Shown here: positions 42,248 through 49,935 of the stretch, piece by piece
Position numbering within the stretch: position 1 is the first letter of the stretch
How the letters are laid out: the number at the start of each line of letters is the position of its first letter
NCBI GenBank assembly: GCA_947594095.1
Contig: CANQEA010000001.1
Location: 133,830-197,829 of the forward strand
Reading direction: 5' to 3'
From: an uncultured Clostridia bacterium
Lineage (GTDB): Bacteria; Bacillota_A; Clostridia; TANB77; CAG-508
Length of the DNA: 64,000 bases
Position numbers and translations under genes: made by a program
The notes under the pieces: generated by a model
What the model saw: the letters and a program-made list of their open reading frames with translations, nothing else
Told to the model about the DNA's origin: nothing
Databases searched by the model: none

Positions 42248-42466
42248 ATGAAACGAATGAATTGTAAGAAATGCGGACATTGTGTATTTATAAGCGAAAC
42301 AGGTACAGTAACTTGCAATGCTTTTTTAGATAAGGATGGTAATGTAAAGAAGCTTTTTTCTAGACCCTATGCTTGCATATTTTTCGAAAGCAAAAAGATG
42401 ATAAAAAGAAGAAATAGAGAAGAACAATTAAAGGTAAATAAACTTCTTAAGGGATATAGTAAATGA
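42248..42466 (+). CDS. Small cysteine-rich protein, 72 aa
   Basis: CKKCGHC plus further cysteines (TCNAF, YACIFF) indicate a zinc-binding or iron-sulfur site; the C-terminus is strongly basic. Overlaps the thyA start. Not assigned. Confidence 0.68.
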   Translation: MKRMNCKKCGHCVFISETGTVTCNAFLDKDGNVKKLFSRPYACIFFESKKMIKRRNREEQLKVNKLLKGYSK

Positions 42467-43293
42467 GTAAAGCAGATGAAATTTTTATTAAAAACTGTAG
42501 AGATATTATAGATAATGGGGTTTGGGATACTGACCTTAAAGTAAGGCCTCATTGGGATGATGGTGTACCAGCACATACAGTTAAGAAATTTGGTATTGTT
42601 AATAGGTATAATCTACAAGAAGAGTTTCCTATTTTAACTTTAAGAAGAACAGCTTTTAAGTCCTGTATAGATGAGTTACTTTGGATTTGGCAGAAAAAAT
42701 CTAACAATATTCATGATTTGAAATCTCATATTTGGGATAGCTGGGCAGATGAAAATGGCTCAATAGGTAAAGCATATGGATACCAGCTTGGCGTTAAGCA
42801 TCAATATAAAGAAGGAATGTTTGACCAGGTTGATAGAGTCTTATTTGATTTGAAAAATAACCCTGCAAGTAGAAGAATTTTAACTAATATCTATAACTTC
42901 CAGGATTTACATGAAATGGGCTTATATCCATGTGCATATTCTATGACATTCAATGTATCTGGAAATGTATTAAATGGTATCCTTAATCAACGTTCAAATG
43001 ATATGCTAACAGCCAATAACTGGAATGTAGTTCAATATTCTATTCTTCTTATTATGATGGCACAAGTAAGCGGTTTAGTACCCGGAGAATTAGTACATGT
43101 TATTGCTGATGCCCATATTTATGATAGGCATATTCCCTTAACAGAAGAGGTACTTAAAAATGAGCCCAAACCTGCCCCCAAACTTATTGTAGATCCTGAT
43201 ATTAAAAATTTCTATGATTTTACAGTAGATAGTTTTAAGTTAGAAGGTTATGAGCCAAATAAGTTTGATAAGAAAATTCCAGTTGCAATTTAA
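42463..43293 (+). CDS. thyA: Thymidylate synthase, ThyA (phi3T/Bacillus ThyA type)
   Basis: Methylates dUMP to dTMP using methylene-tetrahydrofolate. Catalytic cysteine C157 is in LYPCAYSMTF; ILNQRSND and NWNVVQYSILL follow, the form found in the Bacillus ThyA/phage phi3T branch. At the usual QRSCD position it reads QRSND, so a hydroxymethyl- or other dUMP-modifying variant is an alternative. DHFR (44955), dUTPase and dCMP deaminase complete a thymidylate supply route. Confidence 0.88.
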   Translation: MSKADEIFIKNCRDIIDNGVWDTDLKVRPHWDDGVPAHTVKKFGIVNRYNLQEEFPILTLRRTAFKSCIDELLWIWQKKSNNIHDLKSHIWDSWADENGSIGKAYGYQLGVKHQYKEGMFDQVDRVLFDLKNNPASRRILTNIYNFQDLHEMGLYPCAYSMTFNVSGNVLNGILNQRSNDMLTANNWNVVQYSILLIMMAQVSGLVPGELVHVIADAHIYDRHIPLTEEVLKNEPKPAPKLIVDPDIKNFYDFTVDSFKLEGYEPNKFDKKIPVAI

Positions 43294-43306
43294 GGATAAA
43301 TAAGAA

Positions 43307-43534
43307 GTGGAGCCCGGAATAATTGTATTTCTTGCTATTTTTGGATACTTAATGTTTAATTGTATAGGTGGTGTTACAGCCATTGAGCTAGGATTTACGC
43401 CTAAAGAGATACATGAAAACACTCGTATGAGCATGCCTTTAAGTATTTTCTTATTTATTGTTCTGCACCTTGTATTCTTTGTTATGTATATTTTTGTTGA
43501 TTTGATATGGTTTGCAAATAGAAAGAGGAAATAA
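43307..43534 (+). CDS. Small membrane protein, two transmembrane helices
   Basis: GTG start at 43307. Two hydrophobic segments (about residues 4-28 and 45-68) with a basic end. The ribosome site (AAGGATAA) is weak. Not recognised. Confidence 0.6.
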   Translation: MEPGIIVFLAIFGYLMFNCIGGVTAIELGFTPKEIHENTRMSMPLSIFLFIVLHLVFFVMYIFVDLIWFANRKRK

Positions 43535-43535
43535 A

Positions 43536-43823
43536 ATGAAAGAAATGACAGAAAAAGAAGTAAAGAAACCCTCCACTATGGATATCTCCCACATCAGGAT
43601 AGAAGCCCTGGAGGGTTTAGACCCTGATTTACGCTATCTTCTTTATGTAAACGCAAAGGGTGATGATGGAAACCTCATGGATAGAAAATCTTTTGTAGAT
43701 GCTTTGACTGGATTGCAGGAATGGTTAAGAAGTGTAGGCATTCAAGCTATTTTAATTCCAGTAACAGGTAGAGATGATGATCTTAAGATTAAAGCAGTGG
43801 AGATAGAAAAAGGTGGAATCTGA
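43536..43823 (+). CDS. Hypothetical protein, 95 aa
   Basis: Not recognised. ATG 43536 follows AAAGAGGAAAT. A soluble protein with mixed charge; overlaps the radical SAM gene by 11 bases. Confidence 0.68.
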   Translation: MKEMTEKEVKKPSTMDISHIRIEALEGLDPDLRYLLYVNAKGDDGNLMDRKSFVDALTGLQEWLRSVGIQAILIPVTGRDDDLKIKAVEIEKGGI

Positions 43824-44607
43824 TTACTCTAATATATCAATTTATTTTGAATGCTGCTTAACTCATCATTGTAATCTAAACTGTGCTTGCTGTGATCATT
43901 TTTGCCCTATTGCTGAAGAATGGTACTTAGATATAGATAAATTTGAGAATGACTTAAAGGCAATTCAAAAGCTCTTTCCTAATAAAGTAGATCAAATTAG
44001 GTTAACAGGAGGTGAGCCTACACTACATCCCAAAGTAGAAAAATTTTTTGGTATTACTAGAAAATATTTTCCAGAAGCTGAAATTCTTCTTTATACAAAT
44101 GGGTTACTTCTTAAAAGTATAAAAGATAGTTTTTGGGCAGAGTGTAATAAAAATAATATTAAATTATCTATTACTCAATATCCTATTAGTATGGATTATG
44201 AAGAATTAGAAAAGCTAATTCATTCATATAATGTGGAATTGCAATGGAGTAATGGTGCTGAACAAAAGCAAATGTGGCATTTTCCTTTAGATGTTACAGG
44301 AAGTCAAAATGCTGAAGAAAGCTATGATGAATGTTACCACGGGCATTCTTGCATTGAGCTATACGAAGGTAGACTTTATCCTTGCAGTATAATTCCTCAT
44401 ATGCAAGAATATGAGAAGAAATATTTGGTAAAAATGTTAGGAAATGAATATTCCAATTTTGGTATAAATATTCATGATCCTGCAATAACTGCAGAAGATG
44501 TTGTTGAATTTTTAATTACGCCACCAGGCGCTTGTAAATATTGTAATGTTAAGTGTAGAGAAATAGTACCTTATGCTAAATCAACACAAAATAAAAAGGA
44601 ATGGTGA
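43813..44607 (+). CDS. Radical SAM protein with a SPASM-like C-terminus
   Basis: CNLNCACC near residue 20 is the CxxxCxxC cluster motif, RLTGGEPTLHP the SAM loop. A C-terminal cysteine set (CSIIP, then CKYCNVKC) fits a SPASM-type auxiliary cluster. Such enzymes modify peptides, proteins or small molecules by radical chemistry. The GTG start at 43813 has GGAG ten bases upstream. No precursor peptide is obvious; substrate unknown. It is distinct from QueE. Confidence 0.82.
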   Translation: MESDYSNISIYFECCLTHHCNLNCACCDHFCPIAEEWYLDIDKFENDLKAIQKLFPNKVDQIRLTGGEPTLHPKVEKFFGITRKYFPEAEILLYTNGLLLKSIKDSFWAECNKNNIKLSITQYPISMDYEELEKLIHSYNVELQWSNGAEQKQMWHFPLDVTGSQNAEESYDECYHGHSCIELYEGRLYPCSIIPHMQEYEKKYLVKMLGNEYSNFGINIHDPAITAEDVVEFLITPPGACKYCNVKCREIVPYAKSTQNKKEW

Positions 44608-44610
44608 TGT

Positions 44611-44934
44611 ATGGTAGACTTTGATAGTATCCCTATTGATAAATTTGATGCAGTGTGTGCTCAAAAATTGACTAGGAAAGCAATTGATCTTATGGTAAGT
44701 GAAAAAGAAACTAAGGAATGGGTTATAAAAGTCAAGAAGAAAATTAAAGAAGCAGCAGAAAGAGGAGAATATTATTGTGCATATTATTTTCCTGATGATC
44801 TTTCTTATGATATTATAGCTAGTGTTGTAAAAGATTTAAATGCTTCTTGGTTTTATACAGATTTTCATATAGCACATAATTATGAAAAATCTATAAGAAT
44901 CTTATCTATTAAATGGAAAGAATTAAACAATTAA
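44611..44934 (+). CDS. Hypothetical protein, 107 aa
   Basis: Not recognised. A helical protein that follows the radical SAM gene by three bases, so it could be its partner or substrate, though no leader-peptide feature is seen. Confidence 0.68.
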   Translation: MVDFDSIPIDKFDAVCAQKLTRKAIDLMVSEKETKEWVIKVKKKIKEAAERGEYYCAYYFPDDLSYDIIASVVKDLNASWFYTDFHIAHNYEKSIRILSIKWKELNN

Positions 44935-44954
44935 AAAATAAGGGATAAATAGAA

Positions 44955-45479
44955 ATGAACGCAATTGTTTGTGTAGATAAAAATTGGGGTATTGGAAAAA
45001 ATGGAAGCCTTCTCTTTAATATTCCTGAAGATATGCAAAGCTTTGTTATCAATACTCTTGGTAAGCCTGTAATTACGGGACTAAATACTTTGCATTCTCT
45101 ACCAGGTGGTAAACCTCTAAAGAATAGATTGAATATAGTTATTGCACCCGAAGATGAAAAACTACCAGAAGGCGTAGTTCATGTAACAAACATAAGAGAG
45201 CTGTCAGACTACCTTACCGAAAATGATCTTACAGATAAAGCAATGGTAATAGGCGGTGGGATGGTTTATAATACTCTACTTCCCTTCTGTGACTATGCTC
45301 TTGTTACCAAGATTGACTTTAATGGTAAAGCAGATACGTTTATTAGAAATCTGGATGATCTTGATGAAGGCTTTAAAGTACTTTACGAAACACCTAGTAG
45401 ATATGTAGACGTAACAGGTGATGATGGTAATGGATATAAAGCTTCAATGAAATATATTGTATATAAAAATATGCGATAA
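44955..45479 (+). CDS. folA: Dihydrofolate reductase
   Basis: Regenerates tetrahydrofolate used by ThyA. Family features: VDKNWGIGKNGSLLFNIPEDM at the N-terminus, GKPVITGLNTLHSLPGGKPL and VIGGGMVYNTLLP. 174 aa, close to normal. It is the last gene before a terminator-less junction with the promoter at 45485. Confidence 0.9.
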   Translation: MNAIVCVDKNWGIGKNGSLLFNIPEDMQSFVINTLGKPVITGLNTLHSLPGGKPLKNRLNIVIAPEDEKLPEGVVHVTNIRELSDYLTENDLTDKAMVIGGGMVYNTLLPFCDYALVTKIDFNGKADTFIRNLDDLDEGFKVLYETPSRYVDVTGDDGNGYKASMKYIVYKNMR

Positions 45480-45484
45480 AATAG

Positions 45485-45513
45485 TTGATCTTTTCTTCAT
45501 TTTATATTATAAT
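45485..45513 (+). promoter_or_regulatory. Sigma70-type promoter after the DHFR gene
   Basis: TTGATC at 45485-45490, 17 bp, TATAAT at 45508-45513, a TAGAAATTAAG leader and GTGAGGT ribosome site. Confidence 0.87.
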
Positions 45514-45546
45514 ATCTATAGAAATTAAGAGTGAGGTAAGAAAAAT

Positions 45547-45972
45547 ATGAAGATGAGTGAACAGGAATTTAAAGCCAAATTGGAAGCTTTACCTTGGACT
45601 TGTGATTACAATAAAAAGGTTGCTCAAGAAAGGCCCATTCGTGCTGAGTTTTATCAGGGCTTGGAGGTGGGTGATGGTGTTACTGTTCATTATTATTCTG
45701 ATGCTGAAGCTTACACCATTATTAAGCGCACCAAGTGTAGTTTAACTCTTCAAAGAGATAAAGCAACGCTTAAGAAAGATTGCAAGCCTGAATTTGTTCC
45801 TGGTGGGTTTGGTGCTTGTTGTACCAACAATGAAGACTTGGAATATGGTTATGAAAGAGATCCAACTGGTAGTATTCTTACAGTGAGATGGAGCAATAAA
45901 GAGGGCGCTTTTATGTACCTGGGTAAGAAAGTTACAGCTGGTCGTCACGAATATTTTGATTATAATTTCTAA
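45547..45972 (+). CDS. Hypothetical protein, 141 aa
   Basis: Not recognised. A beta-rich protein; GDGVTVHYYSDA and TLQRDKATL suggest a small SH3-like barrel, and four cysteines are scattered. Possible starts are ATG 45547 or 45553. First gene after its promoter. Confidence 0.7.
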   Translation: MKMSEQEFKAKLEALPWTCDYNKKVAQERPIRAEFYQGLEVGDGVTVHYYSDAEAYTIIKRTKCSLTLQRDKATLKKDCKPEFVPGGFGACCTNNEDLEYGYERDPTGSILTVRWSNKEGAFMYLGKKVTAGRHEYFDYNF

Positions 45973-45984
45973 GAGGTGATAAAG

Positions 45985-46380
45985 ATGCTGGATAAGAATG
46001 GTAATTGGCTTGAAGCAGGTGATTATGTCTGTTATCGTAACAAAGAATGCATAGTAGTTCAAATTGAAGATAATTATATATGTGTTAATGCTATTGATGG
46101 ATCTCTTTACAGTAGTCTTCGCGACAGCAGAGAAGTAAGCCTTATTAAGAAAAGTACAGATGCGCTTCTTACCTATTACAAGTATCAGGGTTGTCCCAGT
46201 ATAAGCTGCGCAACACTTGAAGCACTTCTCAAGCTTATTGCACCTTTTGAAGATAATTATCAAGAACCAATTTACATTGAGGAAGTTCAACTTATAGTGG
46301 ATAAGAAAGATTTAACCATTACTGAACAATCTGAAATTATTGGCTATGTAAAAGATGGCAGTTTTGTGAGAGTGAAGTAA
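45985..46380 (+). CDS. Hypothetical protein, 131 aa
   Basis: Not recognised. ATG 45985 after GAGGTGAT. The N-terminal GNWLEAGDYVCYRN segment suggests a beta barrel. Confidence 0.68.
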   Translation: MLDKNGNWLEAGDYVCYRNKECIVVQIEDNYICVNAIDGSLYSSLRDSREVSLIKKSTDALLTYYKYQGCPSISCATLEALLKLIAPFEDNYQEPIYIEEVQLIVDKKDLTITEQSEIIGYVKDGSFVRVK

Positions 46381-46382
46381 AA

Positions 46383-46571
46383 ATGGAAAAAGAATTAAAA
46401 GACTATACGTTCGAAGAAGCATTTCGATATTGCCGAGAACATACCAGTGAGATGTATTTTAACGATAAGGCTAAAGACTGTAGCGAGGGGTGCCCATTTG
46501 CAAATTTATGTGTTTACTTCTGGAAAGATGCTCCACTGAGCTGGAAAAATGTACTAAAAATCAAATCTTAA
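46383..46571 (+). CDS. Small cysteine-containing protein, 62 aa
   Basis: CREH, then CSEGCPFANLC gives a possible metal site. Soluble and helical. Not recognised. Confidence 0.62.
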   Translation: MEKELKDYTFEEAFRYCREHTSEMYFNDKAKDCSEGCPFANLCVYFWKDAPLSWKNVLKIKS

Positions 46572-46597
46572 AAACCTCATGAGGAAGAGAAACAGAT

Positions 46598-46876
46598 ATG
46601 GAAAAGCAATACTATTCAATTGTTAGGAAATATGACTACAATCCCTTTGCTTCAGATATTCTTGCTTACTGCGGAAATTTTTATCATGGATATATTTTCA
46701 GAAAAGATGAAGATGGTCCTACTCTTATTTACGATGCAGTATTTACAAGAGGTGATGAAGCATTAGAAAATCTTAAAAGAGTAGGTAAAGCACTCAACTT
46801 AAATAGACTAATCAGACTTGGTATTTTCTCCTCACCTGAATATGAAGAAATCATTGAGAACATCTTCAAAAAATAA
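46598..46876 (+). CDS. Hypothetical protein, 92 aa
   Basis: Not recognised. Aromatic-rich. Its stop abuts the TTGCTAAATTA motif (46877), with no terminator between them. Confidence 0.65.
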   Translation: MEKQYYSIVRKYDYNPFASDILAYCGNFYHGYIFRKDEDGPTLIYDAVFTRGDEALENLKRVGKALNLNRLIRLGIFSSPEYEEIIENIFKK

Positions 46877-46896
46877 TTGCTAAATTATATGAAATA
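46877..46896 (+). promoter_or_regulatory. TTGCTAAATTA motif (putative phage-specific promoter), site 4
   Basis: TTGCTAAATTATATGAAATA is identical to site 1 over 19 bases. It lies 63 bases upstream of the poly-G leader ORF of the DGR target gene. Confidence 0.55.
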
Positions 46897-46958
46897 TTAC
46901 TACATCATTATTGTATAGTGTAGTGAAAAAAAAATAAAATAAAGGAGTCTTCTCTCAC

Positions 46959-46997
46959 ATGAAAAAGTTTAATTTTTATGGGGGGGGGGGCATATAA
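46959..46997 (+). CDS. Poly-G leader ORF 1, currently out of the through frame (OFF)
   Basis: ATG 46959 has AAAGGAG upstream. As read (11 G), the peptide is MKKFNFYGGGGI and stops at 46997. If the tract had 10 (or 13) G the frame would stay open through the downstream hairpin, encoding a tail (SLENKISPREVF at its end) that stops in a TAATG overlap with the tail-protein start at 47052. This longer form resembles the intact leader at 61225. The short form would leave the downstream ribosome site folded. Confidence 0.65.
   Translation: MKKFNFYGGGGI
46980..46990 (+). repeat. Poly-G tract of 11 in leader ORF 1
   Basis: Eleven G followed by CATATA. The G count decides whether the leader ORF reads into the tail-protein start. 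The same length and following CATA are found in leader 2 at 61247. Confidence 0.85.
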
Positions 46998-47010
46998 TAT
47001 AAAAACACCA

Positions 47011-47045
47011 ACCTCCCTCGAGAATAAGATCTCTCCAAGGGAGGT
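47011..47045 (+). promoter_or_regulatory. Hairpin sequestering the Shine-Dalgarno of the DGR target gene
   Basis: A perfect eight-pair stem ACCTCCCT (47011-47018) / AGGGAGGT (47038-47045) with a 19-base loop. The 3' arm is the ribosome site of the tail gene, six bases before its ATG. A ribosome reading the leader in the through frame would melt this stem, coupling translation of the two. CTTTT after the stem is too short for a convincing terminator. Confidence 0.7.
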
Positions 47046-47051
47046 CTTTTA

Positions 47052-47828
47052 ATGGCAGGTAATAATAGTATACAATTTTTAAGGGGTAGTGGACACAGTA
47101 GTAGTGCTCAATTGTTACCTGGTCAACCCTATTTTGATATGCAAAGTAATCAACTATTTATAGGTGGCCCTACTAATACCCCTATAAACAGTGCAAATCC
47201 TGTGGGGAGCAGTATTAGGAGATATTGGGAAAATGTAGAAGCTAGTGGAGCAGTAAATGCAAAGCTAGGAGACCGTGCATTTATAGAAACTGCAGATGGA
47301 AATATTTTACCTGCGCTTTGTGTTGATTCCAGCTATAGTGGAGGTACTACATGGCAAGTTTCATGGCATACAAAACACAAAATAGCAGCTTCTTCAGCTA
47401 CAACATGGGGAGGCACAGAACTATGTACTTGGCTAAATAGTACAGTTCTAAATTCACTCCCTGACTACCTTAAAAATAAAATCACTAGTGTGACTAAATC
47501 TTCAGGTGATGGTGATTCTGGTACTTCTTGTAAGCTCTGGGTACCTTCAGCGGAGGAAATTTGGGGAAAAGGTAATAATACATTTCCTTCATATGTGGTT
47601 AAAGATAGTAACTCCACACAATTTGGATACTATAAATGGTTATTAGAAGGAGATGAAACATCTACACAAAGCTCTAATTATAAACTTCAAAGTAATTCTT
47701 CTTCTTGGCTTCGTAATAGGTATGCGTCAGGGAGTTCGTACTGGTGTTGTTTGAGCTACAATGGTAGTTTGAACGGCACCTACGTGTATTATGAGTATAG
47801 TGTAGTTTTTTGCTTTTTAATTAGATAA
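47052..47828 (+). CDS. DGR-diversified tail fibre-like protein (variable protein)
   Basis: 258 aa. The N-terminal MAGNNSIQFLRG and GQPYFD...LFIGG segment is a tail-fibre-type attachment motif, shared with the protein at 61329. The C-terminal part (CKLWVPSAEEIWG, then SSWLRNRYASGSS) looks like a formylglycine-enzyme/C-type-lectin fold as in DGR targets (DUF6273-like). The last 38 residues contain the variable repeat: VR-encoded positions hold mixed Y, C, S, G and T where TR encodes Asn. It probably binds the host receptor. Expression depends on the leader switch upstream. Confidence 0.88.
   Translation: MAGNNSIQFLRGSGHSSSAQLLPGQPYFDMQSNQLFIGGPTNTPINSANPVGSSIRRYWENVEASGAVNAKLGDRAFIETADGNILPALCVDSSYSGGTTWQVSWHTKHKIAASSATTWGGTELCTWLNSTVLNSLPDYLKNKITSVTKSSGDGDSGTSCKLWVPSAEEIWGKGNNTFPSYVVKDSNSTQFGYYKWLLEGDETSTQSSNYKLQSNSSSWLRNRYASGSSYWCCLSYNGSLNGTYVYYEYSVVFCFLIR
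47715..47812 (+). repeat. DGR variable repeat (VR)
   Basis: 98 bp matching the template repeat at 48363-48460 without gaps. I count 14 mismatches, 13 of them at template adenines (A to T, G or C) and one C to T. The last 20 bases, GAGTATAGTGTAGTTTTTTG, are unchanged and probably include the retrohoming site. It ends 16 bases before the target stop. Confidence 0.95.
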
Positions 47829-47876
47829 ACAACGATATATCTATAATCTAAAAATCTATCATCTAATGGTGTAACT

Positions 47877-48329
47877 ATGAGCGTTATTAAAGAAAAAAGA
47901 CAACCCTCAAACGTTGAGTTTATTAATAAAGCATATGAAATAGAGGTGGAAATAGAAAATATATCTATTAGAGTACCTCAAAGAAGAAGCCAACACATTT
48001 TTGCAAGAATAGAACAATTATCCTTTAATATTTTAGAAAATGTAAGAAAAGGAAATACAGTTTTTGTTAATTGTAAGGAAGATTACTTTAGAAGACGTCA
48101 GTATATGCAATCGGCTTTAGAAGATACAAATGCTTTAATTACACAGCTTAGCGTAGCTCAGGAAGTCTTTTTAAGTAAGCTACCCAAAGAAAAACAAGTT
48201 AAAGATAGTACTTGGGGCAGTTTAATAACCAAAGTAACAGAAGAAATTAAATTATTGACTGAGATTATCAAGACTGATTATAATAGGTTTAAAAATTTTC
48301 AAAGTTATTTAGATTCTCCTGGTAATTAG
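47877..48329 (+). CDS. avd: Avd-like accessory protein of the DGR
   Basis: A 150-aa, basic, fully helical protein with the four-helix-bundle pattern of Avd (accessory variability determinant), e.g. FARIEQLSFNILENVRKGN and LITEIIK-like helices. Avd forms a pentamer that binds the reverse transcriptase and the template RNA. Its place between VR and TR is typical. Confidence 0.85.
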   Translation: MSVIKEKRQPSNVEFINKAYEIEVEIENISIRVPQRRSQHIFARIEQLSFNILENVRKGNTVFVNCKEDYFRRRQYMQSALEDTNALITQLSVAQEVFLSKLPKEKQVKDSTWGSLITKVTEEIKLLTEIIKTDYNRFKNFQSYLDSPGN

Positions 48330-48362
48330 TCATGATAAATTAATAAGTAGGAAACAGTCTGC

Positions 48363-48460
48363 AATAGGAATGCGTCAGGGAGTTCGAACTGGTGTAATTT
48401 GAACAACAACGGTAATTTGAACAACAACAACGTGAATAATGAGTATAGTGTAGTTTTTTG
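48363..48460 (+). repeat. DGR template repeat (TR)
   Basis: 98-bp master copy. It is rich in AAC/AAT in the frame matching VR (Asn codons: N-N-G-N-L-N-N-N), the usual adenine-dense design that lets adenine mutagenesis give many amino acids. It differs from VR at 14 positions. Confidence 0.95.
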
Positions 48461-48708
48461 ATTATGTAAAAATATAGTTAAATAAAGTAAGCATATGCGC
48501 TGAAATATACGACATATTACATAAGGAGATTGTTTCCTTGGCTTATGGTTAAGCCTAAACTTATAAGTTGATAAAGTGGCTGGATGACGCTTTTTGCATG
48601 GTATAACATTCTATATTAATTATATTTCATAGCCCTACTTTTAAATTATCTAGAATATAGTAAATTATATTAACGAATATAATGAGATAATACAGCTTAT
48701 ATTATATA

Positions 48709-48754
48709 AATAAGAGGGACTTAAAAAAAAAATAGTCCCTCTTATTTTTTTTTT
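48709..48754 (+). terminator. Strong terminator between TR and reverse transcriptase
   Basis: A perfect 13-pair stem AATAAGAGGGACT/AGTCCCTCTTATT with an A-rich loop and a run of eight or more T. It lies ten bases before the reverse transcriptase ATG, so most transcripts should end before that gene. Confidence 0.88.
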
Positions 48755-48760
48755 ATAATT

Positions 48761-49891
48761 ATGAATAGTAAAGAAAGAAAACAATTAAGATTTGAAAGAA
48801 GGCAATTAAAAAGACAACAAAAAAGACAAAACCAACTTCCCTGCACCTCTTATGATGAAGTATTTACATTTAATAATTTATACAAAAGCTATATAAAATG
48901 TAGAAAAAGTGTAGGGTGGAAAGCAAGTGTACAAAAATGCAAATTTGATGCAGTATTAGAAATAGGTAAAATATATAATAGCTTGAAAAATAGAGAATAT
49001 GTACTTGAACCATTCTTTTGTTTTGATATTAAAGAAAGAGGCAAACTTCGACACATAAAAAGCCTAAGTATTAAAGGGAGAATAGTACAAAGATGTATGT
49101 GTGATTTTTATTTAAATCCTCTTATAGAACATACTCTTATATTTGATAATGCTGCTTGCATTAAGGGTAAAGGACTATCCTTTGCTTTTAAAAGAATTAA
49201 AAAACATATTCGAAGAAATATAGTAAAAGGAGTTTTTGAAAATAATTATTTAGTTATTTTTGATATTCATGATTATTTTAATTCTATTGATCATGAAATA
49301 TTATTAAATTTTCTTCAGCCTATAATTTTAGATAAAGAATTATATAGCCTATTATATAGATTTATAAACGCTTTTGGTAATTATAAAAGCTTAGGTTTAG
49401 GGAGTCAAATATCTCAGGCATGTGCACTTTTTTATTTGAATAAAATTGACCATTATGTGAAAGAAAAACTAAAGGTAAAATTATATCAAAGATTTATGGA
49501 TGATGGTTACGCTTTTTGTAAAGATAAAAAAGAGGCAGCTGAAGTTCTAAATAATATTTTATATAAAATACATGACTTAGAATTACAAGAAAATCCTAAT
49601 AAGACTCAAATAACCAACTTAAATAATGGATTTAACTTCCTTAAATTACTATATAAAGTAAAAAATAACCAAATAATTACAAGACCGTGTTATAATAATG
49701 TAGTAAAAGCAAAACGGAAAATAAGATATTTTCAAAGAAAATTGCGAACCAATGATATTAGCCCAGAAAGTGTAGAGCAGTCATATATGAGTTTTAGAGG
49801 AAACTTAAAAGTAAAATGTAATTGTTATAGTATATTAAAATCAACAGATATGTATTATACTACCCATACTGGATTTATTCCTCGTAATTAA
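48761..49891 (+). CDS. DGR reverse transcriptase
   Basis: 376 aa. The catalytic box is RFMDDG (FMDD at 245-248, the usual YxDD with F). LGLGSQISQACALFYLN is the DGR-type SQ motif; the N-terminus is basic and RNA-binding. It copies the TR RNA with adenine errors and directs replacement of VR. The ATG immediately follows a terminator T run and has no visible ribosome site, so expression is probably low or controlled by read-through. Confidence 0.93.
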   Translation: MNSKERKQLRFERRQLKRQQKRQNQLPCTSYDEVFTFNNLYKSYIKCRKSVGWKASVQKCKFDAVLEIGKIYNSLKNREYVLEPFFCFDIKERGKLRHIKSLSIKGRIVQRCMCDFYLNPLIEHTLIFDNAACIKGKGLSFAFKRIKKHIRRNIVKGVFENNYLVIFDIHDYFNSIDHEILLNFLQPIILDKELYSLLYRFINAFGNYKSLGLGSQISQACALFYLNKIDHYVKEKLKVKLYQRFMDDGYAFCKDKKEAAEVLNNILYKIHDLELQENPNKTQITNLNNGFNFLKLLYKVKNNQIITRPCYNNVVKAKRKIRYFQRKLRTNDISPESVEQSYMSFRGNLKVKCNCYSILKSTDMYYTTHTGFIPRN

Positions 49892-49899
49892 TAGTTTTT

Positions 49900-49935
49900 A
49901 AGATCAACTATGAAAATTAGTTGATCTTTCTTTTT
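49900..49935 (+). terminator. Terminator after the RT, 3' arm overlapping a -35
   Basis: Perfect 11-pair inverted repeat AAGATCAACTA/TAGTTGATCTT with a TGAAAAT loop, then TTCTTTTT. The right arm contains the TTGATC -35 of the next promoter, the same design as at 8065. Confidence 0.8.

Larger units (their letters stand above)
48330..48754 (+). ncRNA. DGR template-repeat RNA region
   Basis: This 430-bp gap between Avd and the reverse transcriptase holds the template repeat (48363-48460) and roughly 250 bp of AT-rich sequence, ending in a strong terminator at 48709-48754. In DGRs the TR plus downstream sequence forms the structured RNA template primed by Avd and RT. The RNA ends are inferred. 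Confidence 0.7.

Noticed and set aside
46980..46990. G-quadruplex as the function of the poly-G tracts
   Set aside because: Eleven contiguous G are too few for a standard four-tract intramolecular quadruplex with loops; the frame dependence of the leader explains the tract better.
48439..48460. TR region as a second coding gene
   Set aside because: The TR frame that matches VR has no start codon with a ribosome site and is only about 33 codons; it is the non-coding template.
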